64,000 nucleotides of DNA from Spirochaetales bacterium (GTDB lineage Bacteria; Spirochaetota; Spirochaetia; DSM-2461). The stretch spans positions 34,500-98,499 of the forward strand of contig JAFGXR010000001.1 in NCBI GenBank assembly GCA_016936555.1. Reading direction: 5' to 3'. The notes beneath the pieces were generated by a model. The model ran no database searches. It was not told the DNA's origin and was given only the letters and a program-made list of their open reading frames with translations. The translations under genes were made by a program, and so were the position numbers. This document shows, one piece after another, positions 33,455 to 42,634 of this stretch. How positions within the stretch are numbered: the first letter of the stretch is position 1; each line of letters begins with the position of its first letter.

Positions 33455-34158
33455 CTGTTTATATTAAAGACCTCTGGGTGCGCTTCGGGGAACTATCGGT
33501 TCTCGATGGACTGGATCTCACTTTCCCCGAAAAGGAAATCTCTGTCGTCCTGGGACCGTCGGGCTGCGGAAAAACGACGATACTCAATGTCCTCACCTCA
33601 TCGGTGGTACCTGCCCGCGGATCGGTGGAGGGGATCGGAGGAATGCAGTTTTCCTGTCTCTTTCAGGAACCGAGGCTTCTGCCCTGGCTGACGGTCGAAG
33701 GGAATCTCCATTTCGTTCTCGACGGCATAGCCGATAAACAGAGGAAAACCGCTTTATGCCGTCAGGCTTTGCAGATGACCGGACTGGGGGATTACGCCGA
33801 CTGGTATCCCGGTAAATTGAGCGGAGGCATGAGGCAGCGCGTCGCCATAGCCAGGGCTTTTGTCCATCGCTCCGACATGATTCTTATGGACGAGCCCTTT
33901 CAGGGACTGGATCTGAAGCGCAAGCTCTCTCTGATCAATCAGTTCACCGATCTGTGGGAAAAAGAGAAAAGAAGCGCTGTCATGGTGACTCATGATATAG
34001 GCGAAGCCATCAGGCTGGCCGATAAGGTCTATGTCCTGACGGAAAAGCCCGCCAGGCTGGCCGATTCTTTCCCGATAGAGATTCCCCGCTCCGAGAGGGA
34101 GCCGGGATCGATTGAATACAGCCGGCTCGAGAGACGGCTGTATAATCTGCTCAGCTGA
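33451..34158 (+). CDS. ABC transporter ATP-binding protein (SsuB/TauB-like)
   Basis: The 235-residue ATPase energises the importer. It has Walker A (LGPSGCGKTTILNVL), Q-loop (FQEPRLLPWLTVEGN), the signature LSGGMRQRVAIARAF, Walker B (ILMDEPFQGLD) and the switch histidine in VTHDIGEA. The reading frame extends further upstream within the permease gene, but ATG 33451, with GGAGGAG before it and an ATGA overlap, is the clear start. The three genes form one operon. Confidence 0.92.
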   Translation: MTVYIKDLWVRFGELSVLDGLDLTFPEKEISVVLGPSGCGKTTILNVLTSSVVPARGSVEGIGGMQFSCLFQEPRLLPWLTVEGNLHFVLDGIADKQRKTALCRQALQMTGLGDYADWYPGKLSGGMRQRVAIARAFVHRSDMILMDEPFQGLDLKRKLSLINQFTDLWEKEKRSAVMVTHDIGEAIRLADKVYVLTEKPARLADSFPIEIPRSEREPGSIEYSRLERRLYNLLS

Positions 34159-34190
34159 ACCGCCGGCTCATCCCCGCCGGGCGATAGCTT

Positions 34191-35198
34191 TTAAACCTGC
34201 CTCTTAACGTAACTCTCCAGATTCTCCACCTTCGTCTCGACCAGGCCTCTGGCTTCCGCGGAGGATATGAATTTCTTGAACTTGGTGAAGCCCAGGTTCT
34301 TGGTGTTGATCCCCTTGTCGAGAAGCCGTGAATTGAGGATGGAATACTGATGGAACTGGGCTTCTTTTTTATTTTTATCGAGGTCTTTCAGCTCTTCGAT
34401 GAGAATGCGAAGAGCGCTCTGCAGAGATCCCACATCCTTGCGGAATTTGTTTCCGGGGATAATGTTTGTCTGCTTGTCCTCTTCCTCTTCCAGTCGGATA
34501 TATCCCGCCTTTACCGCGGCGGAAACGAAGGCGCTCCAGCGGCGGTACCCCAGGGACTGCTCCTTGAAATCGCGGTTGAGGATCTTCATCTTGATCTTGA
34601 CCGTACCCATATTGCAGGTTTTGTTTTCGCTCTGGAGAAGGCTGGCCGATTCGGCGAGGCGCTCGAACCAGTATTCCTTGTTCTTCTTGACCTGCCCTTC
34701 GGTCGGTTTCTCCTCCGGTTCATCGGGTTCATCATCGTCCGAATCATCGGATGTGAGAACTTCGCGGTAATCGATAAAACTGTCGGCGATGATCAGCAGG
34801 TCCTGGGCGGCTGTTTTGATATCGCAAATGATATGGATCTTTTTCCCAGTCTTCTTAAGAGACAGGAGCAGCGGGCGGAAATCGCTGTCCCCGGTTATAA
34901 GCACATAGGTATCTATGTTGTTGTAGTACCGGAGCAGGTCCAGAGCGTCGGATACGAGCTGCATATCGGCGCTGTTTTTGGTTTTTCTGGCCCGGGGGAT
35001 GTGAACCATATAAAAATTCCGTGCAGCCAGCAGGGGGCCGAGGCTGCGGAAACCAGGTTTGCTCCAGTCCGCGTAAGCGTATGAACAGACGATGGACCCC
35101 ATGGATTCCACGTATTCCGACATCCCGTCGAGAAACATGGTGTTGGAACTGGAGGGTGTAACATTTTCCAGATCCCACAGTATAGCAATGTTTGTCAT
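34191..35198 (-). CDS. NYN-domain nuclease-like protein with two OST-HTH/LOTUS-type domains
   Basis: The 335-residue protein has an N-terminal NYN (PIN-like) domain (about 1-145) with acidic positions in ILWDLENV, NSADMQLVSDALDLL and LITGDSDFRPLLLSLKKTGK. Two domains of about 75 residues follow (about 175-245 and 255-330), both with the OST-HTH/LOTUS pattern (LGYRRWSAFVSAAVKAGYI; LGFTKFKKFISSAEARGLVE). An acidic linker (DDSDDDEPDEPEE) separates them. The LabA/YacP-like group is predicted to degrade or bind RNA. The active-site Asp residues are present, so RNase activity is plausible. The gene stands alone on the minus strand. Confidence 0.85.
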   Translation of the reverse strand: MTNIAILWDLENVTPSSSNTMFLDGMSEYVESMGSIVCSYAYADWSKPGFRSLGPLLAARNFYMVHIPRARKTKNSADMQLVSDALDLLRYYNNIDTYVLITGDSDFRPLLLSLKKTGKKIHIICDIKTAAQDLLIIADSFIDYREVLTSDDSDDDEPDEPEEKPTEGQVKKNKEYWFERLAESASLLQSENKTCNMGTVKIKMKILNRDFKEQSLGYRRWSAFVSAAVKAGYIRLEEEEDKQTNIIPGNKFRKDVGSLQSALRILIEELKDLDKNKKEAQFHQYSILNSRLLDKGINTKNLGFTKFKKFISSAEARGLVETKVENLESYVKRQV

Positions 35199-35317
35199 TT
35201 ATATTCCTTCTGATTGTTTTAAATTGGAAATGAGATATCTAATAATATAGTCTTATGCTATCTTTTTGCAAAGGAAATGGGATATATATACCTATTTAAA
35301 ACATAAAGGGAGTATTT

Positions 35318-35839
35318 ATGAAGACAATTAAAATCAAATATTTATTAGTTACCGCAATTCTTCTGTTATTCTTTCCCGGCTGTTCATCTATTCCAAAAAG
35401 CGGACAGGATCAGAAAGGAATTCTGGTTGTACAGCTTCTCGAAAGAGGAACGTTCGAGAAGGAATACCTTTCATTAAAAATATCAGTTATCGATACCCGG
35501 AGCAATAAACCGGTTAAGTCCGTTGTAACACCCTATAGAGACAGAGTCTTTGTTTTTGTTCTTCCGGAAGGCGAGTACTATCTTCTGGGAGAGGAAATCC
35601 GGAATAATCAGACAGCACCGGAAAAGATTTCTTTTTATAAGCAGAGAGTTTCTGCCGGATTTATTCATGTGTACAAGAATAAATATCTGGTTGATATTGA
35701 GAGTAAAGGAACTCGTGCAATCGTCCACAATGATGGCTGGGCCGGAATGACTGAACTGGAGGAGAGTGAATTGAAATCAATTCTCATCGGAAACGAGAAT
35801 TTTCAGTACTGGGTCTGGAAGGGATGCGATCCCGATTGA
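35318..35839 (+). CDS. Hypothetical lipoprotein
   Basis: The 173-residue product has a lipoprotein signal peptide (MKTIKIKYLLVTAILLLFFP then GCSS), so Cys22 should be lipidated. The mature part resembles a small beta-sandwich (GILVVQLLERGTFEKEYLSL, VFVLPEGEYYLLGEEI) and ends in a tryptophan-containing tail (NFQYWVWKGCDPD). GGGAG precedes the ATG. The flank is A/T-rich compared with its neighbours. I do not recognise the family. Confidence 0.7.
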   Translation: MKTIKIKYLLVTAILLLFFPGCSSIPKSGQDQKGILVVQLLERGTFEKEYLSLKISVIDTRSNKPVKSVVTPYRDRVFVFVLPEGEYYLLGEEIRNNQTAPEKISFYKQRVSAGFIHVYKNKYLVDIESKGTRAIVHNDGWAGMTELEESELKSILIGNENFQYWVWKGCDPD

Positions 35840-35886
35840 AATGATGGAGTACTCTTTCTCCATATGGCATGGCGAGGACGATTATA

Positions 35887-35915
35887 AATAAAAAAAGCCG
35901 ACGAAAACGTCAGCT
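35887..35915 (-). terminator. Intrinsic terminator of tRNA-Phe copy 1
   Basis: On the minus strand AGCTGACG and CGTCGGCT pair around TTTT (35896-35915) and are followed by a run of T residues (plus-strand A-run to 35887). It starts ten bases after the tRNA 3' end. Confidence 0.8.
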
Positions 35916-35924
35916 TGTTTATAA

Positions 35925-35997
<73 letters not shown>

Positions 35998-36010
35998 ATT
36001 AACAGAGGTG

Positions 36011-36039
36011 AATATATATTGATAAGGGAAAACTGTCAA
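36011..36039 (-). promoter_or_regulatory. Sigma-70 promoter of tRNA-Phe copy 1
   Basis: On the minus strand TTGACA and TATATT are separated by exactly 17 bases, and the -10 lies 13 bases upstream of the tRNA. It is a near-consensus promoter. Confidence 0.75.
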
Positions 36040-36086
36040 TAGAGTTCTAAATAATGGGCGAAAAAATGTGACAATGCCCCGGGAGC

Positions 36087-36112
36087 AAAACGCCTCTCCC
36101 GAAGAAGAGGCG
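36087..36112 (-). terminator. Terminator after the PPDK_N-type gene
   Basis: Minus-strand CGCCTCT/AGAGGCG arms with a 8-nt loop, followed by TTTT, about 22 bp after the stop of the gene at 36135-38426. Confidence 0.6.
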
Positions 36113-36134
36113 CTTAATATCAGTGGAAATTTAA

Positions 36135-38426
36135 TCAGGGTGCGAAGTAACCGATTCCCTGCTGGTGCTCATCATCCTGGTACACGTGGAGAAGATTGCC
36201 TCCCGTCGCCACTCTGACATCGATTATGTGGATTACCTCTTCCAGAGAGGAATACTGAGGTACGACATCTTTCAGTATATTAGGAGACTTGAGGAAGAAT
36301 TCTTCATTGAAAACCGTATCCTCCCGGTCCGGGAAGAGGGCGATCGAAATGATATTGGCTTCGACCAGATCGTTGAAAAAATGGGTTCCGAACGATACTT
36401 CCGGCGTTGAGCCTCCCTGTTCGAAGGCGATTTCTCCCAGGATAAGAGCTTTATTGATATCGTTGTATCCGACTTTTACTCCCAGGCTAATGTCGCTGCT
36501 TCCCCAGCGGCCCGGACCGAAAAGGGCGAACCTCTCACCGGCCAGAGCCTGGTTTATGCCGTGGACGGCCCGCCCGATCTCCACTTTGTCCTGATGGGTT
36601 TCCAGCTGGTTGTAGGCTTTAGGATCAACGTAGACGATTTTGGCTATGTTTTTGATGATTTCGCTGGTAATGCATTTTCTATTGGTGAAAAGGGTCCGGT
36701 TTGCAGGTATGTTTTTGGGCACCGTGATGCTTTCGCTTGTTTTTTTGATATTGAGGGGGCGGCATTGGAGTATATACAGTTTATCCCCGTGCCAGGCGAA
36801 CTCCACATCCACCGGTCTCTTGTATCCTTCTTCCAGTTTTGTCAGAATTTTTTTCATGATTCTGATAAAGGGCGTTTTGTTGATCAGGTTGTCGAAGGTA
36901 ATACACGCATCGGATGGATCGAACTTATCGGATTTGAACATGGGCGGTGCCAGATGTCCATCGCGGTTAACTGAAATCGCATTGAATAGTGACGGGAGTT
37001 CGTTGTCTCCGGTCTGCTCGAGAAGATCGATAAAGGGAATGGTCTCAAGCGCCCTCGTTTCCAGATTGATGACATCGACGCTCTTCTGCGAGTATTTGCG
37101 GATCTGGGGCGCCGTAATTTCGGGCCGGAGGGTCGGATGGCTGAGAGAAATCATCCTGGGATAATCGTTTCCGACTCTGTCCACGGCTCTGGTTCCCAGA
37201 CCGTAAACCAGCCTGAGGAGCCCTTCTTCCTTTTTGATCTTCGGGTTCCAGCGGTAGCCGTTGTAGGAGAAGGCCACTCCCGCGGCAGAGGGGAAGAAGT
37301 ATTTTCCCACTTTCTCTCCTACGACTTTCTGAACAAGAACGTTCATTCTCTCATCGAAATCGAGGAGGTTGTGATCCTGCCTGTAGATGATGGGATCCAG
37401 GGCAAAGGTGCTTATATGCACTTTTTTAAAAGCCCAGATGAACTCATCGACCCTGTCTTTGATTTTTCCCTGATTGCTTATGAATATCGAATCGTATTTC
37501 CCCGAGAAAGAGTAGCCCATATTGTCTTCCAGAAGAGTGGAGGAGCGGAGAATCAGCGGTGCGTCATCGCCGATCTTTTCGAGGAAACCCCGGATCATCT
37601 TTCGCTGGGCCGGGGGCATTTCCGAGTCCATTATCGTTTTATCGATAATTTTAAAGTCGCGCTGCAGATCGCCCTGGTTCTTGTACTTCTGGCTGTGGAA
37701 ATAGTGAAGATTGTTGTAATCGATAAAATCGCTGAACATTTCCGAGTTGAAGAACCACGACTGGGGTATAGTCACGTATTTTTCCAGTTCCTCATCGATT
37801 TCTCCGATTGAAGGCTTGAGAATCTTATGAGCCAGAATGATCCCCGCGGCCTTCCCCCCGATCCTTCCGGTCTTGCTGGTAGCTCCGTAAAAATTATCGG
37901 TCAGTTTCCCGATGTCGCGCACATTGATATGATCCTTGGCTATACCGATATAGGGGAGCTGGTTGGATATGAAGCGGTCGATCAGTTTGACCCGTATCTC
38001 CTTCGTTTCGTTGAGGGGAAGAAAGACATCTCCGGCGGGAATCCGGCAGAAATCATCGAGGTATTTTTTTATCTCTTTGGAAGATTTATTTTCCCGGGTA
38101 ACAGCGCGGGCCAGAACTTTGATCTTTTCGTGTTTCCGGGCCAGATTGATGTAACTCTCTATATCCTCCTCAGGGTAGGAGCTGATGAAATAGTATTCGA
38201 TGAGCAGATCCCTGTAATCCTTCCGGATGCCGGAATTTTCCTTCTGTTCCGGATTATTCCGGAAATATTCGAGGATCTGGGTTTCCAGCTCCTCTTCATT
38301 GACAAGACCGTCACTCACCAGCCTTTCGAGAAATGTCTCTAGGATTTTGTCGGTCATATCGTTATAGGGCGACATTTTTTTGTTCAATGTGAAAAGTTTG
38401 AAAAGGACATCTTCGGGTCTGTTCAT
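36135..38426 (-). CDS. PEP/pyruvate-binding (PPDK_N-type) protein without phosphotransfer domains
   Basis: The 763-residue protein has a helical N-terminal region (about 1-170), then an ATP-grasp-like PPDK_N domain (about 185-560) with GRIGGKAAGIILAHKIL, LILRSSTLLEDNMGYSFSGK and VDVEFAWHGDKLYILQCRPL, and a C-terminal region (about 575-763) with FALFGPGRWGSSDISLGVKV and SFGTHFFNDLVEANIISIAL. I see no swivelling domain with a phosphohistidine and no PEP-utilising TIM barrel, both of which PEP synthase and PPDK need. So it is not a standalone PEP synthase. It may be an ATP-dependent kinase or regulator. A terminator follows it and gdhA lies upstream. Confidence 0.75.
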   Translation of the reverse strand: MNRPEDVLFKLFTLNKKMSPYNDMTDKILETFLERLVSDGLVNEEELETQILEYFRNNPEQKENSGIRKDYRDLLIEYYFISSYPEEDIESYINLARKHEKIKVLARAVTRENKSSKEIKKYLDDFCRIPAGDVFLPLNETKEIRVKLIDRFISNQLPYIGIAKDHINVRDIGKLTDNFYGATSKTGRIGGKAAGIILAHKILKPSIGEIDEELEKYVTIPQSWFFNSEMFSDFIDYNNLHYFHSQKYKNQGDLQRDFKIIDKTIMDSEMPPAQRKMIRGFLEKIGDDAPLILRSSTLLEDNMGYSFSGKYDSIFISNQGKIKDRVDEFIWAFKKVHISTFALDPIIYRQDHNLLDFDERMNVLVQKVVGEKVGKYFFPSAAGVAFSYNGYRWNPKIKKEEGLLRLVYGLGTRAVDRVGNDYPRMISLSHPTLRPEITAPQIRKYSQKSVDVINLETRALETIPFIDLLEQTGDNELPSLFNAISVNRDGHLAPPMFKSDKFDPSDACITFDNLINKTPFIRIMKKILTKLEEGYKRPVDVEFAWHGDKLYILQCRPLNIKKTSESITVPKNIPANRTLFTNRKCITSEIIKNIAKIVYVDPKAYNQLETHQDKVEIGRAVHGINQALAGERFALFGPGRWGSSDISLGVKVGYNDINKALILGEIAFEQGGSTPEVSFGTHFFNDLVEANIISIALFPDREDTVFNEEFFLKSPNILKDVVPQYSSLEEVIHIIDVRVATGGNLLHVYQDDEHQQGIGYFAP

Positions 38427-38443
38427 CGTCTCTCCTGTTTATG

Positions 38444-38467
38444 AAAAAAGGCAGCCCGCCGGCTGCC
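38444..38467 (-). terminator. Terminator after gdhA
   Basis: On the minus strand GGCAGCC and GGCTGCC pair around a 4-nt loop (38450-38467), and TTTTTT follows. It starts 23 bp after the gdhA stop. Confidence 0.75.
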
Positions 38468-38489
38468 TCATGTTGCTTTCAAATCGGGG

Positions 38490-39743
38490 TCAGGAAACCC
38501 AGCCCCTGAGTTTTACCGCTTCGGCTACGCGTTTTACCGCTACCAGATAGGCCGCCTGACGCATATCCACTTTTTCAGCCTGGGCCATTTCGTAAACAGC
38601 CTGGAAAGCGGAAGTCATCTTTTCGTCAAGCCTTTTGTGAACCTCTTCCAGTTCCCAGTAGTAATTGTATGTATTCTGAACCTGCTCAAAATATGATACC
38701 GTGACTCCCCCCGCGTTGGCAAGGAAATCGGGAATCAGAAAGACGCCTTTTTTATAGAGCACTTCATCGGCTTCGGGAGTTGTGGGGCCGTTTGCCAGTT
38801 CCAGTACCATCTTTGCCTTGAGATTATTGACGTTCTTGTCGGTTATAACACCTTCAATGGCCGCGGGAACGAGAATGTAGCATTCCAGTTCCAGAAGCTC
38901 CGTGTTGGAGATGGCTTTTGTTCCGGGGAAATCTTTGACAGAACCGGTTCTTTCGTAGTATTTAACCAGTTCGTCGATGTCCAGTCCCTCTTCCTTGAGA
39001 ATTGCACCGTATTCATCGCTGACAGCGATAACTTTTGTTCCGATGATCTCTTCGGCGAGAATGGCGCAGTACCGTCCCACATTTCCGAATCCCTGGATAA
39101 CCATGGATTTCCCTTTCAGGTCTAGGTTCATGTTTTTGGCCGCTTCTCTTACTGTAAAGAGTCCGCCTCTCGCTGTAGCGTCTGTTCTTCCCTTGCTTCC
39201 GCCGAGAGCCAGAGGCTTACCGGTGATAACACCGGGGTATGAACCCTCTTTAATGGCTTCGAACTCATCGAGCATCCAGGCCATGATCTGGGGTGTGGTG
39301 TTGACATCGGGAGCGGGTACATCGTTGAGAGTCCCTATATCCCGGGATACAGCTCTTATGTAAGCTCTTGCCAGTCTTTCTTTTTCTGAATCGGAAAGAG
39401 TTTTGGGGTCGCAGATGACGCCGCCTTTTCCTCCGCCGAGGGGAATGTCGACTACTGAAGTTTTCCATGTCATCCAGGTTGCGAGAGCCCGAACCGTATC
39501 AACAGTTTCATCGGGATGCCATCTGAGACCTCCCTTTGCCGGACCTCTGGCCGTGCTGTGCTGTATTCTGAATCCCTGAAAAACTTTTGTCGTTCCGTCA
39601 TCCATTTTCACGGGGATATTAACTTTTACTTCGTGCTGGGGGTTTCTCAGGAACATGTGTGTTCCTTCGTCTAGTCCTAATTTGGCCGCAGCTGTATCGA
39701 GCTGTCTCTGTGCCATTTCAAAGGGATTTATTCCATCCATCAT
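38490..39743 (-). CDS. gdhA: Glutamate dehydrogenase (Glu/Leu/Phe/Val family)
   Basis: This 417-residue cytoplasmic enzyme interconverts glutamate and 2-oxoglutarate plus ammonia with NAD(P). It has the substrate-domain signature [20 protein letters not shown], the catalytic region [17 protein letters not shown] with the lysine in [25 protein letters not shown], and the Rossmann domain [18 protein letters not shown]. Length fits the 410-450 residue bacterial group. AGGAG lies a few bases before the ATG. Confidence 0.93.
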   Translation of the reverse strand: MMDGINPFEMAQRQLDTAAAKLGLDEGTHMFLRNPQHEVKVNIPVKMDDGTTKVFQGFRIQHSTARGPAKGGLRWHPDETVDTVRALATWMTWKTSVVDIPLGGGKGGVICDPKTLSDSEKERLARAYIRAVSRDIGTLNDVPAPDVNTTPQIMAWMLDEFEAIKEGSYPGVITGKPLALGGSKGRTDATARGGLFTVREAAKNMNLDLKGKSMVIQGFGNVGRYCAILAEEIIGTKVIAVSDEYGAILKEEGLDIDELVKYYERTGSVKDFPGTKAISNTELLELECYILVPAAIEGVITDKNVNNLKAKMVLELANGPTTPEADEVLYKKGVFLIPDFLANAGGVTVSYFEQVQNTYNYYWELEEVHKRLDEKMTSAFQAVYEMAQAEKVDMRQAAYLVAVKRVAEAVKLRGWVS

Positions 39744-39805
39744 CCGTCTCCTATCATTACAGAAATAACCATAACTAAAGAATAATATTTTTTAAATACA
39801 AGTTA

Positions 39806-39833
39806 GTATTATTCGAAAAATCCAATCCTGCAA
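39806..39833 (-). promoter_or_regulatory. Candidate promoter of gdhA
   Basis: Minus-strand TTGCAG and TAATAC are 16 bases apart, 63 bp upstream of the start, in an A/T-rich stretch. It is a moderate match only. Nothing else is evident in the gap between the kinase stop and gdhA (39744-39982) except a short palindrome around CTACTATAGTAG near 39942. Confidence 0.35.
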
Positions 39834-39982
39834 GCTAAAAATTACGAAAAATGTTAAATTCGGATTTCAACAATATATTTACCGACATTTTGAGGATCTT
39901 TTTATATCAGAACATCAGACAAACCGTTAAATATAATCACTACTATAGTAGTATAGCACATCCGGGGCGGAAATCCACTACT

Positions 39983-42622
39983 TTAATTATTGCCTTTCAG
40001 GTTGCGGTCCAGAATCTCCTGGATATCTTTCAGAACTATGGGCTTGGCGATATAATCATCCATTCCGGCATTAAGCAGGGCTTCTCTGTCGCCTTTCATG
40101 GCATTGGCCGTCAAGGCTATGATTTTCACTTTTCTGTTGGCTTCGCCACTTTCCCCTTTGCGGATCCTCTCTGTCGCTTCGATGCCGTCCATGACCGGCA
40201 TCATCTGGTCCATCAGGATAGCGTCGTACCTTATCTTCCGGCAGGCCTGGAGCACTTCCTCCCCGTTTTCCGCCAGATCGGCGGTGTAGCCCAGCTTTTT
40301 CAGGAAATTCATGGCGACGAGCTGATTTATTTTGTTATCCTCGGCGACGAGTATTCTCGCCCGGCTGTTTTCGATCCGCTCCTCGGGACGGATTTCTTTC
40401 TTCGATTGGTCGAATATGACGGCTTTCTTCCGTTTCTCGATAACAGCTGTCAGGCATTCTATCAGTTCGGGCTGGCGGCAGGGGAGGAGCAACCGGCCGT
40501 CAATATTTTTACAATCCGGCTTTTTCCCCTGTTTATAGGTCGTTTCGATAATCATTATCTGCCGGTTAGGTCTCTTCCAATCCCGGTCTATCAGGTCCTC
40601 GTGAATCAGAATAAAGTCGGAATGATTTAAATCAGCCCCGGAAATATCATCGAAGGAAGAACCCTCTATTGCTTGTATCTGAAGATTTTTCAGTCCTTTG
40701 ATTAAGACTTTCCGGCTGATGGCATTGTTATTGATAATGACGATATTTCTGTTTTCGAGCTCTCTTATATCCCGGGACAGGGTAATGGTAAACCAGAAAC
40801 GGGATCCCTTTCCCGGTGAGCTTTCAAGACCGATTTCGCCGTTCATCATAAAGACCAGCTCTTTTGATATCGCCAGACCCAGGCCGGATCCTCCGAAACG
40901 CCGGGTTGTCGATGCATCGGCCTGGGAGAAAGCCTGAAAAAGCTTTTTTTTCTCTTCATCGGAAATCCCAATACCCGTGTCAGTGACCATGAAATAGAGT
41001 GTCAGTTTATCCATTGTTTCATGCAGCTGCTTTATCCGCACTTCTATGAAACCCTCATTGGTAAATTTCAGAGCATTGCCGACCAGGTTGAGGAGAATCT
41101 GTTTTATCCTGCGGGGATCGCCTACCAGTCTGTCCCTTACGGCCCTGTCAATGGCCACTTTCAGTTCGATGTTTTTTTCCCTGAAACTGACAGCCAGCAG
41201 TTCCCCGATATCATCGAGAAGGGTTCTCAGGCTGAAGGAAGAGAAGCCCAGTTTGAATTTTCCCGCCTCAATTCTTGTATAGTCGAGAATATCGTTAATC
41301 AGAAGGAGCAGGGTATTGGCGCTCTTGAGAACGATCGATACCTGATTCTGCTGCATATCGTTCAGATCGGTGCTCTTCAGAAGGTCGGCCATTCCGATAA
41401 TGCCGTTGAGCGGCGTGCGGATTTCGTGGGACATGTTGGCCAGAAATGCGGTTTTCGTGCGGCTTATCTCTTCGGCCTGCATCTTGGCCACTTCCAGTTC
41501 CTCGCGCACTTTTTTCAATTCCGAGATATCCTGGGCAATGAGCAGGATTCCCGCGTAGGACTGGTCCTCCATGAGTACCGTGGAGATGCTGATCTTTACA
41601 TCTATAGTGCGGCGCTGTTTGTTCAAAAAGCGCCATTCCATATTATTTATAAAATCGGGGTGTCCGGTCAGCCATGAAAAAACCTCGGTGGATTTAAGCT
41701 TTACCCCTTTTTCCGCTTTTATGTAATTCTTCACCTCCCTCATAAAGGAAGGGGCGTAAAAGTGGAGCAGGTCCCGCTTGCCTATTATCTCTTCGGGAGA
41801 ATAACCGAGCATGTCCGAAGCGCCCCTGTTGAACTGCCTGATAATGCCCTGGGGATCCGTGGCGATGATGGCCGCGTCGGTGGCCGAATCCAGGATGCTG
41901 TTAAAGCGCTGGTGCAGTACTTCCAGCTTTTTTCTCTGATTGATTTCATCGCTGATATCCCTGATGGTGCAGCAGGCGCCGGCCACTTCTCCGTAATCGG
42001 TGAAGATCGGGGACACCTGTGTGATGAGGTTTTTCCCTCTATAGAAATCGCTGTATTCTCTTTTTTCTCCGCGGAGAGCCCGTTCATAACGGTCCTTCCA
42101 GTCAACACCCATAATATCGGGCAGCGGAGGATTGACAGGTTTATCGGAACTTTCGAGAAGACGCGAGAAAGAATCGTTGTAGTCTACCAGCGCCATCTGC
42201 TTGTCAACGGACCAGAAGGCCATGTCTATGTTTTCCGAAAGAGTGAAAAGATTGAATGAGCGGCTCTTCAGAGCCTCTGTCTGCTGGCTCGTCTCCAGGG
42301 ATTCATGAACGATGATCAGAACTCTTTCCCTGCGGTTCTCTCTTATTCTGTGAGCCGTTCCCAGGCATCTGACTCTTTTCCCGTTGCCGTGCATGATGGA
42401 TAGTTCGAGATCGCGAAACGTTTCCCTCTTCTCGAGCCGGGAAAGAAGGCTTTCGATTCCACCTGAGAAGGATATGCTGCGGAATTCCGGTTCGTCGGAT
42501 CTGAACCATTCTCTGAAAACAGTGTTGACCCTGACAATCCTCTTTTCAATAAAATCGATGATGATAAGGGGATAAACTCCATTTTCAAAAAGCGCTTCGT
42601 TGAGAGGCGTGCTCTGGTTCAT
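39983..42622 (-). CDS. Hybrid sensor histidine kinase with PAS domains and two receiver-type domains
   Basis: The 879-residue protein has no clear membrane segment, so it is probably cytoplasmic. Domains in order: PAS-like (about 12-120), PAS-like (135-250), PAS with IIATDPQGIIRQFNRGASDM (255-385), a HisKA dimerisation domain with FLANMSHEIRTPLNGIIGMA, a HATPase with VGNALKFTNEGFIEV and FGGSGLGLAISKEL, a degenerate receiver-like domain (about 635-735) lacking the phospho-Asp (ILIHEDLID), and a normal receiver (about 745-875) with ILVAEDNKINQLVAM and AILMDQMMPVMDGIEATERI. It should start a phosphorelay, but no HPt gene is adjacent. Confidence 0.9.
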   Translation of the reverse strand: MNQSTPLNEALFENGVYPLIIIDFIEKRIVRVNTVFREWFRSDEPEFRSISFSGGIESLLSRLEKRETFRDLELSIMHGNGKRVRCLGTAHRIRENRRERVLIIVHESLETSQQTEALKSRSFNLFTLSENIDMAFWSVDKQMALVDYNDSFSRLLESSDKPVNPPLPDIMGVDWKDRYERALRGEKREYSDFYRGKNLITQVSPIFTDYGEVAGACCTIRDISDEINQRKKLEVLHQRFNSILDSATDAAIIATDPQGIIRQFNRGASDMLGYSPEEIIGKRDLLHFYAPSFMREVKNYIKAEKGVKLKSTEVFSWLTGHPDFINNMEWRFLNKQRRTIDVKISISTVLMEDQSYAGILLIAQDISELKKVREELEVAKMQAEEISRTKTAFLANMSHEIRTPLNGIIGMADLLKSTDLNDMQQNQVSIVLKSANTLLLLINDILDYTRIEAGKFKLGFSSFSLRTLLDDIGELLAVSFREKNIELKVAIDRAVRDRLVGDPRRIKQILLNLVGNALKFTNEGFIEVRIKQLHETMDKLTLYFMVTDTGIGISDEEKKKLFQAFSQADASTTRRFGGSGLGLAISKELVFMMNGEIGLESSPGKGSRFWFTITLSRDIRELENRNIVIINNNAISRKVLIKGLKNLQIQAIEGSSFDDISGADLNHSDFILIHEDLIDRDWKRPNRQIMIIETTYKQGKKPDCKNIDGRLLLPCRQPELIECLTAVIEKRKKAVIFDQSKKEIRPEERIENSRARILVAEDNKINQLVAMNFLKKLGYTADLAENGEEVLQACRKIRYDAILMDQMMPVMDGIEATERIRKGESGEANRKVKIIALTANAMKGDREALLNAGMDDYIAKPIVLKDIQEILDRNLKGNN

Positions 42623-42634
42623 TGAATACTCTCT

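Noticed and set aside
39851..40630. 259-residue plus-strand frame
   Set aside because: It is antisense to the C-terminal receiver of the hybrid kinase and has no upstream ribosome site.
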